A stretch of DNA of 64,000 bases from Methylotenera_A sp031422335. Lineage in GTDB: Bacteria > Pseudomonadota > Gammaproteobacteria > Burkholderiales > Methylophilaceae. A program made the translations under genes and the position numbers. The DNA lies in assembly GCA_031422335.1 (NCBI GenBank), contig JANOQW010000011.1, positions 1 through 64,000 on the forward strand, in the 5' to 3' direction. Shown here one piece after another: positions 1-7,559 of the stretch; position 1 is the first letter of the stretch; the number at the start of each line of letters is the position of its first letter. The notes below the pieces were generated by a model. That model searched no databases and had not been told where the DNA came from. It saw nothing but the letters and a program-made list of their open reading frames with translations.

Positions 1-568
1 CGTGCTTTTCATAATACTCAGTGCGTTTTTCTTCTACCAATTTTTGTTGGTGTTCATCTAAACCTACTTTTTTAAGCATGCCAATAGATTGCAAATGCTG
101 CTCTACCACTTCGCCAATCTCTGCCACTAAGCTAGGCACAAAACGGCCACCTTTTTTAAAGTAGCCACCACTTGGCTCAAACACACTTTTAAGCTCTTCC
201 ACCAAAAACGTGACATCGCCACCTTTGCGAAACACCGCAGACATGACGCGGGTGAGGGCGACTATCCATTGAAAGTGATCCATATTTTTGGAGTTAATAA
301 AAATCTCGAACGGGCGGCGATGCGATTGTGGCGTATCAGGGTGCATCACTACATCGTTAATGGTGATGTAAAGTGCATGCTCGGTGACTGGCGTTTTAAT
401 TTTGTAGGTGCTGCCCACCAAAATATCGGGGCGGCTTAGCGGCTCGCCCATGGCAACCACATTGCTTTGTAGCGCTTTAGCTTCGGCCACTTTATTGGCG
501 GCATCTATTTTATCTTGCTCGTTAACTAGCGCGTAGCCAGTGATTTTTTTATCTATTTTAACTGCCAT
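1..568 (-). CDS. nrdJb: Ribonucleotide reductase class II, NrdJb subunit (partial, C-terminus outside window)
   Basis: This is the second polypeptide of a split adenosylcobalamin-dependent ribonucleotide reductase, which makes deoxyribonucleotides in the cytoplasm without needing oxygen. Only the first 189 residues are in the window. The protein begins MAVKIDKKITGYALV and runs as an open frame to the window edge. A strong AGGAG ribosome site lies 7 nt before the ATG (AGGAGAGAAATT-ATG), which fixes the start. In Pseudomonas-type split enzymes NrdJa carries the active site and NrdJb the C-terminal part, and nrdJa sits just upstream here. Assignment rests on the N-terminal sequence and the neighbour. 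The start lies inside the tail of a possible 43-codon ORF, so translation may be coupled. Confidence 0.85.
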   Translation of the reverse strand, partial: MAVKIDKKITGYALVNEQDKIDAANKVAEAKALQSNVVAMGEPLSRPDILVGSTYKIKTPVTEHALYITINDVVMHPDTPQSHRRPFEIFINSKNMDHFQWIVALTRVMSAVFRKGGDVTFLVEELKSVFEPSGGYFKKGGRFVPSLVAEIGEVVEQHLQSIGMLKKVGLDEHQQKLVEEKRTEYYEKH

Positions 569-684
569 AATTTCTCTCCTAAATATTGCAACTCTTGCAA
601 CGGCGCAAACTCAGCCGCCATATTTTTAAACCAGCTTGCAATCCAATTTTTATTAATTAAAAAGTACGTTTTTGCTGCTTGCAT
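553..684 (-). CDS. Possible 43-residue small protein between nrdJa and nrdJb
   Basis: An ATG preceded by AAGGGGAAG (spacing 3-5 nt) opens a 43-codon frame beginning MQAAKTYFLINKNWIASWF. Its last 16 nt overlap the start of nrdJb. The peptide has three tryptophans, no obvious signal peptide and no family I recognise. The good ribosome site and the overlap suggest either a genuine small gene or a leader whose translation opens the nrdJb start region. A longer in-frame version beginning at 798 would start before a hairpin and has no ribosome site, so the inner ATG was chosen. Moderate to low confidence. Confidence 0.42.
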   Translation of the reverse strand: MQAAKTYFLINKNWIASWFKNMAAEFAPLQELQYLGEKLWQLK

Positions 685-773
685 AAACTTCCCCTTAATA
701 AACGTAAAATGTGAAACGAGAAAGGTGAAACGAAAAGTATGATTGTGTGAACAAACCGTTTCACTTTTCACCA

Positions 774-796
774 GCCGACTGATTTTGTCAGTCGGC
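774..796. other. Hairpin just downstream of nrdJa
   Basis: A perfect 9-bp inverted repeat, GCCGACTGA / TCAGTCGGC, with a 5-nt loop lies 15 nt past the nrdJa stop. It is not followed by a T-run on either strand, so it is unlikely to be a full intrinsic terminator. It may protect the nrdJa 3' end or tune nrdJb expression. Nearby, GTGAAACG occurs twice directly (711 and 725) and once inverted (757), adding further secondary-structure potential. Confidence 0.6.
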
Positions 797-811
797 ATCC
801 CTTTTCACGTT

Positions 812-2974
812 CTAGAACTTGCCGTAGTAGCCTTCTTTCAACGCATCGTATAAATTAGCAGCGCTGTGAATTTCGCCATCGTATTCAATCTCTTCGTTGC
901 CTTTTACTTCAATCTCGCTGCCGTCATCTAGCGTGAATTTGTAGGTAGTGCTTTCTAAATCTTTCTCTGTCACCAACACGCCTTGAAAAGCTTCTGGGTT
1001 AAACCTAAACGTGGTGCAACCTTTTAAGCCTTTGTCGTAAGCGTACAAGTAGATATTTTTAAAATCTTCAAAATCGTAATCAGTCGGCACATTGATGGTT
1101 TTTGAGATTGAGCTATCAATCCATTTTTGTGACGCGGCTTGAATATCCACATGCGCTTTGGCCATGATGGTGGAAGAATCTAAAAAGTAATCCGGCAACT
1201 TTTCATCTTCTTTATCGCTAAACGGCATGGCTTTTGGGTTAATCAGCTCGCGGTAAGCCAATAGCTCGAAAGAGAACACATCGACTTTTTCTTTCGATTT
1301 TTTGCCTTCACGAATCACGTTGCGCGCATAGTGGTGCGCAAATGATGGCTCGATACCGTTGCTGGCATTGTTCGCTAATGACAGAGAAATGGTGCCAGTT
1401 GGCGCGATAGAGCTGTGGTGCGTAAAACGCACACCTTTGCTGGCGATTTGGTTACGCAAACCTTCCGGAAACTGCTGCATATAACGGCTGTATTTACCCA
1501 ACAACACTTTACCTGCAATTTTTTGGCCTACTTTAATGCCATCGGCCGCCATTTCTGGGCGTTTGGCCAGCATATCGGCGGTCACTTCAAATTTTTCTTC
1601 CATTATTGGCGCGGCGCCTTTTTCTTCTGCCAGCTGCACGCCTACATTCCAGCCTTCTTCAGCCATCACGCGCGTTACTTCATCGGTAAACTTAAGCGAT
1701 TCTTCCTCGCCATATTTCATTTTCATCATGGTTAAGGCCGAGCCTAAACCCAAATAACCCATGCCGTGGCGGCGTTTACGCACAATTTCATCGCGCTGTT
1801 GTTGCAGCGGCAAGCCGTTAATCTCAACCACGTTATCTAACATGCGCGTAAACACACCCACCACTTCGCGATATTCTGCCCAATCAAAGCTAGCTTCATC
1901 GGTAAATGGCTTATGCACAAATTTGGTTAAATTAACCGAGCCCAATAAACATGCGCCATACGGCGGTAAAGGTTGCTCGCCACATGGGTTAGTCGCGCGA
2001 ATATTCTCGCAAAACCAGTTGTTGTTCATCTCATTCACGCGGTCAATCAGAATAAAACCAGGCTCAGCAAAATCGTAAGTGCTGCTCATAATCACGTCCC
2101 ACAGGCGGCGTGCTTTAATGGTTTTATACACACGACACGCCACTTTGCCGGCGTCAACGCCATCGGCTTTGGTAAGGTATTTGCCTTTTACTGGCCACTC
2201 GCGCCACACCACTTGCGTAATATCATTCACGTTAAGGCCATCAACAATCGCCTCTTTTTCAGTGACGGGGAAAGCCAATTTCCATTCGCTGTCGGCTTTT
2301 ACTGCCTCCATAAATTCTTTGGTAATTAAGCATGACAAGTTGAATTGGCGTAAACGGCCATTTTCACGTTTGGCTTTAATAAAATCGGTGACATCAGGGT
2401 GACTAATATCAAAGGTGGCCATTTGCGCGCCACGACGACCGCCCGCAGATGACACGGTGAAACACATTTTGTCATAGATATCCATGAAGCTTAATGGGCC
2501 AGATGTATAGGCGCCTGCGCCAGCTACAAATGCACCTTTTGGACGCAATGTAGAGAACTCGTAACCAATGCCGCAACCTGCTTTTAGGGTTAAGCCAGCC
2601 TCGTGTACTTTGTTGAGAATATTGTCCATGCTGTCTTCTACCACGCCAGAAACTGTGCAGTTAATAGTAGAAGTAGCAGGCTTGTGCTCTAACGCGCCTG
2701 CGTTTGAGGTAATGCGACCAGCAGGAATAGCGCCGCGGCGCAGCGCCCACAAAAACTTTTGATGCCATTGTTCACGTTTTGATTCTTCTTCAACATCGGC
2801 CAATGCGCGCGCTACACGAGAGTAAGAGGCATCCATATCGGCATCGACATGATCGCCATTTTTGGCTTTTAAGCGATATTTTTTATCCCAAATATCCAAC
2901 GATACTGGCTGCATGGGGATTTCAATGCTAGCGTCCTCTTGTGATTTGGCCATAGGCTCGACTGCTTTTAACAT
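812..2974 (-). CDS. nrdJa: Ribonucleotide reductase class II (B12-dependent), NrdJa catalytic subunit
   Basis: Catalytic subunit of adenosylcobalamin-dependent ribonucleotide reductase; it reduces ribonucleoside diphosphates to deoxy forms. Visible motifs are the N-terminal redox cysteine in STINCTVSG (about residue 106), the GCGIGYEFS region, the NPCGEQPLPPYGACLLGS active-site block (radical Cys with Asn and Glu) and the PTGTISL segment. The chosen start is the ATG at 2974, giving 720 residues, because GGGAG lies 4-5 nt upstream; an in-frame TTG at 2986 precedes that ribosome site and is less likely. The C-terminal redox tail is expected on the separate NrdJb. Upstream are two NrdR-like boxes. 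No class I nrdAB is in this window. Confidence 0.95.
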   Translation of the reverse strand: MLKAVEPMAKSQEDASIEIPMQPVSLDIWDKKYRLKAKNGDHVDADMDASYSRVARALADVEEESKREQWHQKFLWALRRGAIPAGRITSNAGALEHKPATSTINCTVSGVVEDSMDNILNKVHEAGLTLKAGCGIGYEFSTLRPKGAFVAGAGAYTSGPLSFMDIYDKMCFTVSSAGGRRGAQMATFDISHPDVTDFIKAKRENGRLRQFNLSCLITKEFMEAVKADSEWKLAFPVTEKEAIVDGLNVNDITQVVWREWPVKGKYLTKADGVDAGKVACRVYKTIKARRLWDVIMSSTYDFAEPGFILIDRVNEMNNNWFCENIRATNPCGEQPLPPYGACLLGSVNLTKFVHKPFTDEASFDWAEYREVVGVFTRMLDNVVEINGLPLQQQRDEIVRKRRHGMGYLGLGSALTMMKMKYGEEESLKFTDEVTRVMAEEGWNVGVQLAEEKGAAPIMEEKFEVTADMLAKRPEMAADGIKVGQKIAGKVLLGKYSRYMQQFPEGLRNQIASKGVRFTHHSSIAPTGTISLSLANNASNGIEPSFAHHYARNVIREGKKSKEKVDVFSFELLAYRELINPKAMPFSDKEDEKLPDYFLDSSTIMAKAHVDIQAASQKWIDSSISKTINVPTDYDFEDFKNIYLYAYDKGLKGCTTFRFNPEAFQGVLVTEKDLESTTYKFTLDDGSEIEVKGNEEIEYDGEIHSAANLYDALKEGYYGKF

Positions 2975-3104
2975 ACTCACTCCCAAAAATCTTATTATTA
3001 ACTATTAAATATAGGTCTGTTTGCGACGCTTTTCGTATCAAAAAAACATGAATCCACGCTAACTATGTGATTCCAATCAATTTAGCAAAAAAACCAGCGC
3101 TTAA

Positions 3105-3152
3105 ACACAACATATTGTGCCTTAAGTAGAAATTTAAGCCTTTATTTTGTGT
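3105..3152 (-). promoter_or_regulatory. Tandem NrdR-box-like operator upstream of nrdJa
   Basis: The 410-bp gap between the divergent nrdJa and waaA genes is AT-rich and holds no gene. In it, ACACAACATATTGTGC (3105-3120) closely resembles the 16-bp NrdR box. A second, half-conserved box AGCCTTTATTTTGTGT (3137-3152) begins exactly 32 bp away. Paired boxes about three helical turns apart are the known NrdR arrangement at ribonucleotide reductase promoters. The boxes lie about 130 bp upstream of the nrdJa start. The second box is good only in its right half. Confidence 0.6.
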
Positions 3153-3384
3153 GCGTCAACCCTCATTTACTAAGTTTTTTTGCGCTATTTTAGTGCAATT
3201 TTAGCTAATACCAAGCCAGTATTTGGATTGCGCTAAGGTGAGCGGTTACTTACAAAAAAATAAATATATAAAATAAATTTCTCGCACTATTTTGGCAACT
3301 GTGTATGCATTTTTTTCGGCGCAAATAAATGCATGATTTTGAAAGGCTGGCTTTGAAAGTCTAGTTTTGTGAGAAAATGTTGCC

Positions 3385-4686
3385 ATGAATCGCCTCTTCT
3401 ATTCTATGTTGCTGACTTTAATGTTGCCGCTAGTGCCGTTTAAATTGTGGTGGCGCGGCATTAAACAGCCTGCCTATCGCCAGCACTGGGGAGAGCGCTT
3501 TGGCTTTTACAAGGCGAATGTCAGTCAATCAGTCATTTGGTTGCATTGCGTATCGGTGGGCGAAACGCGTGCGGCTGAACCTTTAATTAAGCAGCTACTA
3601 GCCAGTTACCCAAATCACCAAATTTTACTTACGCACGGCACGCCCACTGGCCGCGAGGCGAGTGAAAGTATTTTTGGTGATGTCGTGTTTAATAAAACAG
3701 TACAACGCGTTTATTTACCTTACGATGTGCCATTTGCGGTGAATAATTTTTTAAATCACTTTCAGCCAAAAATAGGTTTAATCATGGAAACCGAGCTGTG
3801 GTTTAACCTAATTGCCGCCTGCAAACAGCGCGATATTCCTGTATTGTTGCTAAACGCGCGGCTGTCAGAGAAATCGGCCAAGGGTTATGCCAAGTTGGGC
3901 AAGTTGGTGCGTGAAGGCCTGCAAAACTTAACCGCCGTCGCTGCACAAACTGCAGATGACGCAGCACGTTTGCAAAGCTTGGGCGCAAGCAATATTAGCG
4001 TGGCTGGTAATTTAAAATTTGACGTAAAGCCGCCAAAAAGCTTGATAGATAGTGGCTTGCAGCTTAAAAAACAATTTGGCGAACGGCCTGTGTTTTTGGC
4101 CGCCAGTACGCGTGATGGCGAAGAAGCGCTAATTTTGGACGCGCTGGCAAAAGTGAATATTAAAAATCTGTTGACGATCATTGTGCCGCGCCACCCGCAG
4201 CGTTTTGATGCTGTGGCCAAGCTGTTAGAACAACGTGGTATTCATTATCAGCGAAAATCTAGTTTAAATAATACTGCCCTGCAAGCCAATATCCATGCGG
4301 GTTCTGGCCTAGTTGTTTTGGACGATGCTATTATTTTAGGTGATACGATGGGCGAAATGCCGATGTATTATGCGGCATGCGATATAGCGTTTATTGGCGG
4401 CAGCTTGCTAAATTTTGGCGGGCAAAATTTAATTGAAGCGGCGCATTTGGGCACGCCTATTTTTATTGGTGAGCATACCTTTAACTTTGCCGAGGCCAGC
4501 AATGATGCGGTGACAGCAGGCGCTGCAATTCGAGTAAAAAATGCAGACGATTTAATGCAGCAGCTAAATGCACTACTAAAAAATAAAACTGAAATAGCCA
4601 ATATGCAGCAAGCTGCATTACAGTTTAGTGCGGAATATTCTGGTGCAACTGCACGCTTGATGGTACTGATTAAGCAATATATTTAA
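3385..4686 (+). CDS. waaA: 3-deoxy-D-manno-octulosonic acid (Kdo) transferase
   Basis: Transfers Kdo from CMP-Kdo to lipid IVA in lipopolysaccharide inner-core synthesis at the inner face of the cytoplasmic membrane. The 433-residue length is normal. The N-terminus is a hydrophobic anchor (residues about 4-24). It is followed by HWGERFGF and LHCVSVGETRAAEPL, which holds the catalytic base Glu60, and then the C-terminal GT-B half with PRHPQRF and the GGSLLNFGGQN donor-binding loop. The start ATG has only a weak ribosome site. The gene is divergent from nrdJa and convergent with the isochorismatase gene. Confidence 0.95.
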   Translation: MNRLFYSMLLTLMLPLVPFKLWWRGIKQPAYRQHWGERFGFYKANVSQSVIWLHCVSVGETRAAEPLIKQLLASYPNHQILLTHGTPTGREASESIFGDVVFNKTVQRVYLPYDVPFAVNNFLNHFQPKIGLIMETELWFNLIAACKQRDIPVLLLNARLSEKSAKGYAKLGKLVREGLQNLTAVAAQTADDAARLQSLGASNISVAGNLKFDVKPPKSLIDSGLQLKKQFGERPVFLAASTRDGEEALILDALAKVNIKNLLTIIVPRHPQRFDAVAKLLEQRGIHYQRKSSLNNTALQANIHAGSGLVVLDDAIILGDTMGEMPMYYAACDIAFIGGSLLNFGGQNLIEAAHLGTPIFIGEHTFNFAEASNDAVTAGAAIRVKNADDLMQQLNALLKNKTEIANMQQAALQFSAEYSGATARLMVLIKQYI

Positions 4687-4785
4687 TGCCTATTTTCGTG
4701 CTTAAAAAACACTGAAAGATAAATGATGTTCTGTACCAGTTCTTGGCATCACCATTTTCGCTAAGTGCTAAAGCACTAAGTCGAA

Positions 4786-4867
4786 TGCGAAAGCCAATAC
4801 CCATGAGGGTTTCGCGCATGAATAACCAGCTTTAGCTGGTATATTCTGCGGTGATGACCTTTACGGT
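4786..4867. repeat. Diverged palindrome plus 54-nt structured repeat element (copy F)
   Basis: The 206-bp gap between convergent waaA and the hydrolase gene is packed with inverted repeats. Positions 4786-4818 form a palindrome with GCGAAA/TTTCGC arms and a core (GCCAATACCCATGAGG) similar to the 37-bp family seen at five other places in this window. Positions 4814-4867 match 25884-25937 over 54 nt without gaps at about 42 identical positions. The hairpin CCAGC-TTTA-GCTGG is replaced there by TGAAC-TTTA-GTTCA, three compensatory changes. A further AGTGC-TAAA-GCACT hairpin lies just upstream at about 4764-4777. Confidence 0.7.
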
Positions 4868-4892
4868 TACAGAGGCATCAAATAAAGATGCA

Positions 4893-5447
4893 CTATTTAA
4901 TCAGCGCTGATATTTGTTTAAATGCCTGATGATTCGCATTACCTAGCCATTCAAACAGCGCAGATTCTGTATTGGTCACAATGCAACCTGCTTCACGCAA
5001 CCTGGCAAGCGCATTGGCTTTATTGGCGGGGTTGCGCGATAGGATGGCATCTTCTACCACAAACACGGTTTTATTCAGTGCCAATAGATCGAGCGCAGTT
5101 TGCAGCACGCAAATGTGCGCCTCCATACCTGCTAGAATGATGTGCGAATTTTCACGCTGCAATTGTTGGTTAAATTTAGGCTCGCCACACGCAGAAAATG
5201 CCATTTTTGCAATGGCTTTTAAGTTGGGTAAATGCTGCATAATTTCTGGCAATGTTGCCCCCAAGCCTTGCGCATAGTGCTCTGTTACAATCACTGGCAT
5301 AGCCAATAATTGCGAAGCTTGCGCCAAAATACTGCAATTTTTAACTGCTATTTTTAGGACGTCAGCAGGCATGGCTGGCGCCAATTTCACCTGCATATCA
5401 ATAATGACAAGTTGGCTTAAAGCGTGGTTAGCTTTGCTATTCTGCAT
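4893..5447 (-). CDS. Isochorismatase-family cysteine hydrolase
   Basis: A 184-residue alpha/beta hydrolase of the isochorismatase/nicotinamidase fold. The three catalytic positions are present: Asp17 in LVIIDMQ, Lys81 in AIAKMAFSACG, and Cys113 in GMEAHICVLQTA. Small members of this group (YcaC type) usually have unknown substrates; none can be inferred here. It is the last gene of the efflux operon, and its ATG overlaps the tolC-like stop codon (TAATG), so translation is coupled. That coupling is evidence for co-expression, not for a shared biochemical step. Confidence 0.85.
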   Translation of the reverse strand: MQNSKANHALSQLVIIDMQVKLAPAMPADVLKIAVKNCSILAQASQLLAMPVIVTEHYAQGLGATLPEIMQHLPNLKAIAKMAFSACGEPKFNQQLQRENSHIILAGMEAHICVLQTALDLLALNKTVFVVEDAILSRNPANKANALARLREAGCIVTNTESALFEWLGNANHQAFKQISALIK

Positions 5448-6808
5448 TATGGCGTGCCTAATACCAACTGCTGATTGATATCTTGTAAATCCACCTCTGC
5501 CACCAATCCAGAGGCGGCTTTCAGGCGAATAATATTCACTAAATAACTATAGCGCGCTTGCAACAAATCGCGCTTGGCGCTAAATAGTTGTTGTTGCGCA
5601 TTCAGCACATCGACGCTGGTGCGCACGCCCACTTCGTAGCCCAATTTAGTAGAGTCAAGCTGGCTTTGACTAGAAATTAACGCTTGATCGAGCGCCTTAG
5701 TTTGCGCAATGCTACTGCTTAAATTGAAGTAGGCACGTTGTGTTTCTAAATCGGTGCTGCGGCGCGCAATTTCAATATCATCTAACGCTTTTTGTTTATT
5801 AAGCACCGCTTGACGCGCACGTGAGCTGATGGCGCCGCCTTGATATAACGGAATTTCTAACTGCAAACCAATCGTCGCATTTTTAAGCTCATTGCCAGAG
5901 CTAAATACCGATGGGCTGCCGTTGGCATAACTATTGGTATAGCTGGCTACTGCATCTAGCGTAGGTAAATGCCCAGCATTGGCACGCTCCACCTCTTGCT
6001 CAGCCAGCTTAAGCGCATCTTGCTGAATTTGTATATTCAAGTTGTTTTCCACCGCTACCTGCTGCCAATCTTGCATGTTTTGCGCCAGTGCTGTCACTTG
6101 AATATCTGACTTTACTGTGGCTAGTTTGGTGGGGATGCCGCCAGTAATCGCCTCGACTGCGCGTTTGGCAATTTCATACTCGTTAATAGCGGCAATTTCT
6201 TGTGCCAAAATTAAATCGTAACGCGCTTGCGCCTCGTTCACATCGGTCACCGTTGCGGTGCCTACTTCAAAGGTGGCTTTAGCTTGCTCTAGCTGGCTTA
6301 AAATTGCCGCTTCTTGCGCAACAATTAAATCAATTTTATCTTGCGCTAATAACACATCAAAATAAGCCTGCGTGGTGCGTAAAATAAGCGCTTGCTGACT
6401 TAAGTGATATTGTTTATCGGCCAAGCTCACTTGCGTAATCGATTGCTCCATTTCTACCAAATTTTGCTTACGATAAATGGGCTGACGCGCTTCTACACCA
6501 GCACTCAAGTTCTCAAACTTTGAGTTGCCAGGTGGTATGTTGGATTTTAAATAACGAATGTGCGTGGCCGAGGTGCTGGCGCCTGCGCTAAAATTTACTG
6601 TCGGGCGATACAGTGCTTTACCTTGCTCAATAATTTCTTGCGCCGCTTTATTGGCGCTTAAGGCCGAGGCCAAAGTGGGGTCGCGCGCCAAAGCTTGGTG
6701 ATATACCTCTATCAACGATTGCGGTTTAACTGCCGAGAGCACCGCTTGCTCAGCCAGCAGCGGGCTTGGTAGTAGTAGGAGTAAAACAATCAGTGGTTTA
6801 ATTTGCAT
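5447..6808 (-). CDS. TolC-family outer-membrane efflux channel
   Basis: Outer-membrane trimeric channel component for type I secretion or RND efflux. The 453-residue protein has a signal peptide (MQIKPLIVLLLLLPSPLLA, cleavage before EQA). The body carries the two internally repeated outer-membrane-efflux domains, rich in heptad-like Ala/Gln helices, ending with the conserved SVDVLNAQQQLFSAKRDL segment. It lies 15 bp downstream of the pcm-like gene in the operon headed by tetR, adaptor and RND pump, so it probably completes that tripartite pump. The order pcm-like then tolC is common in Betaproteobacteria. Confidence 0.92.
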   Translation of the reverse strand: MQIKPLIVLLLLLPSPLLAEQAVLSAVKPQSLIEVYHQALARDPTLASALSANKAAQEIIEQGKALYRPTVNFSAGASTSATHIRYLKSNIPPGNSKFENLSAGVEARQPIYRKQNLVEMEQSITQVSLADKQYHLSQQALILRTTQAYFDVLLAQDKIDLIVAQEAAILSQLEQAKATFEVGTATVTDVNEAQARYDLILAQEIAAINEYEIAKRAVEAITGGIPTKLATVKSDIQVTALAQNMQDWQQVAVENNLNIQIQQDALKLAEQEVERANAGHLPTLDAVASYTNSYANGSPSVFSSGNELKNATIGLQLEIPLYQGGAISSRARQAVLNKQKALDDIEIARRSTDLETQRAYFNLSSSIAQTKALDQALISSQSQLDSTKLGYEVGVRTSVDVLNAQQQLFSAKRDLLQARYSYLVNIIRLKAASGLVAEVDLQDINQQLVLGTP

Positions 6809-6823
6809 ATTTTGCTCGCTATT

Positions 6824-7525
6824 TTAAAACTCAAATTGCTGCGCTTGCGGCGCGTTCATTAGCTCTGGTATGCACGTTTCAAATAGCACATCCTGCTTAA
6901 AACCTGTCTCAGAAATGCGTTGAATGCGCATGGCTTGCATCACTGGCGCAGTGCCCAATACTATCAGCAGAGTGCCGCCAATATTAAGCTGTTGCCGCAC
7001 GCCAGCGGGTTCTATGGGCGATGATGCAGTGTAAACAATGATGTCGTAAAATGTTTGACTCACTCTACCAGCGCGCCCAAATGCACCATCGGCCACTTCT
7101 AAGGTCACATTTTGAATGTTATTTTGCGCAAGATTTTTGGCCGCTTGTTGACTTAATTCTGCATGAATATCGAGAGAAACCACATGCTTGGCAAGGCTGG
7201 CTAACAAGGCAGTAAAATAGCCAGTGCCAGTGCCAACATGTAAAACACTATGTGTGCTTTGCACATTTAGCGCTTGCAGCATGCGCGCCTCCAGCTTGGG
7301 GTGCAGCATACTTTGGCCTTCTCCGAGGGGAATTTCAATATCGGCAAACGCCAAGCTTGCGTATTCGCTAGGCACAAAGTTTTCTCTTGGCACATCATTT
7401 AACAACTGTAGCACTTTGGGGTCTAGTACCTCCCAAGTGCGAATTTGCTGTTCAATCATGTTAAAGCGCGCGATGGCGCTTGGCATATTAAAACGCGCGG
7501 TGTCATTTTGTGTTGCTTCAGTCAT
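6824..7525 (-). CDS. Protein-L-isoaspartate O-methyltransferase family protein
   Basis: A 233-residue SAM-dependent methyltransferase of the PCMT family. True members methylate L-isoaspartyl residues to start protein repair. The SAM motif I reads VLHVGTGTGYFTALLA, and the PCMT-like MLHPKLEARMLQAL region precedes it. The N-terminus (MIEQQIRTWEVLDPKVLQLL) resembles the tolC-linked subgroup of PCMT homologues in Betaproteobacteria rather than the classical Pcm, so repair activity is not certain. It lies 34 bp after the RND pump gene and 15 bp before tolC. Confidence 0.85.
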   Translation of the reverse strand: MTEATQNDTARFNMPSAIARFNMIEQQIRTWEVLDPKVLQLLNDVPRENFVPSEYASLAFADIEIPLGEGQSMLHPKLEARMLQALNVQSTHSVLHVGTGTGYFTALLASLAKHVVSLDIHAELSQQAAKNLAQNNIQNVTLEVADGAFGRAGRVSQTFYDIIVYTASSPIEPAGVRQQLNIGGTLLIVLGTAPVMQAMRIQRISETGFKQDVLFETCIPELMNAPQAQQFEF

Positions 7526-7559
7526 TTGTTTGCTTCCAATTATATAAGTTTATTATAAC

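Noticed and set aside
685..798. 81-residue frame starting at 798 between nrdJa and nrdJb
   Set aside because: The upstream part covers a hairpin and lacks a ribosome site; only the inner 43-codon version has one.
1415..2762. Several plus-strand open frames opposite nrdJa
   Set aside because: They lie within a long, motif-complete gene and show no motifs, signal sequences or ribosome sites of their own; the same applies to similar frames opposite the RND pump, gltB and atp genes.
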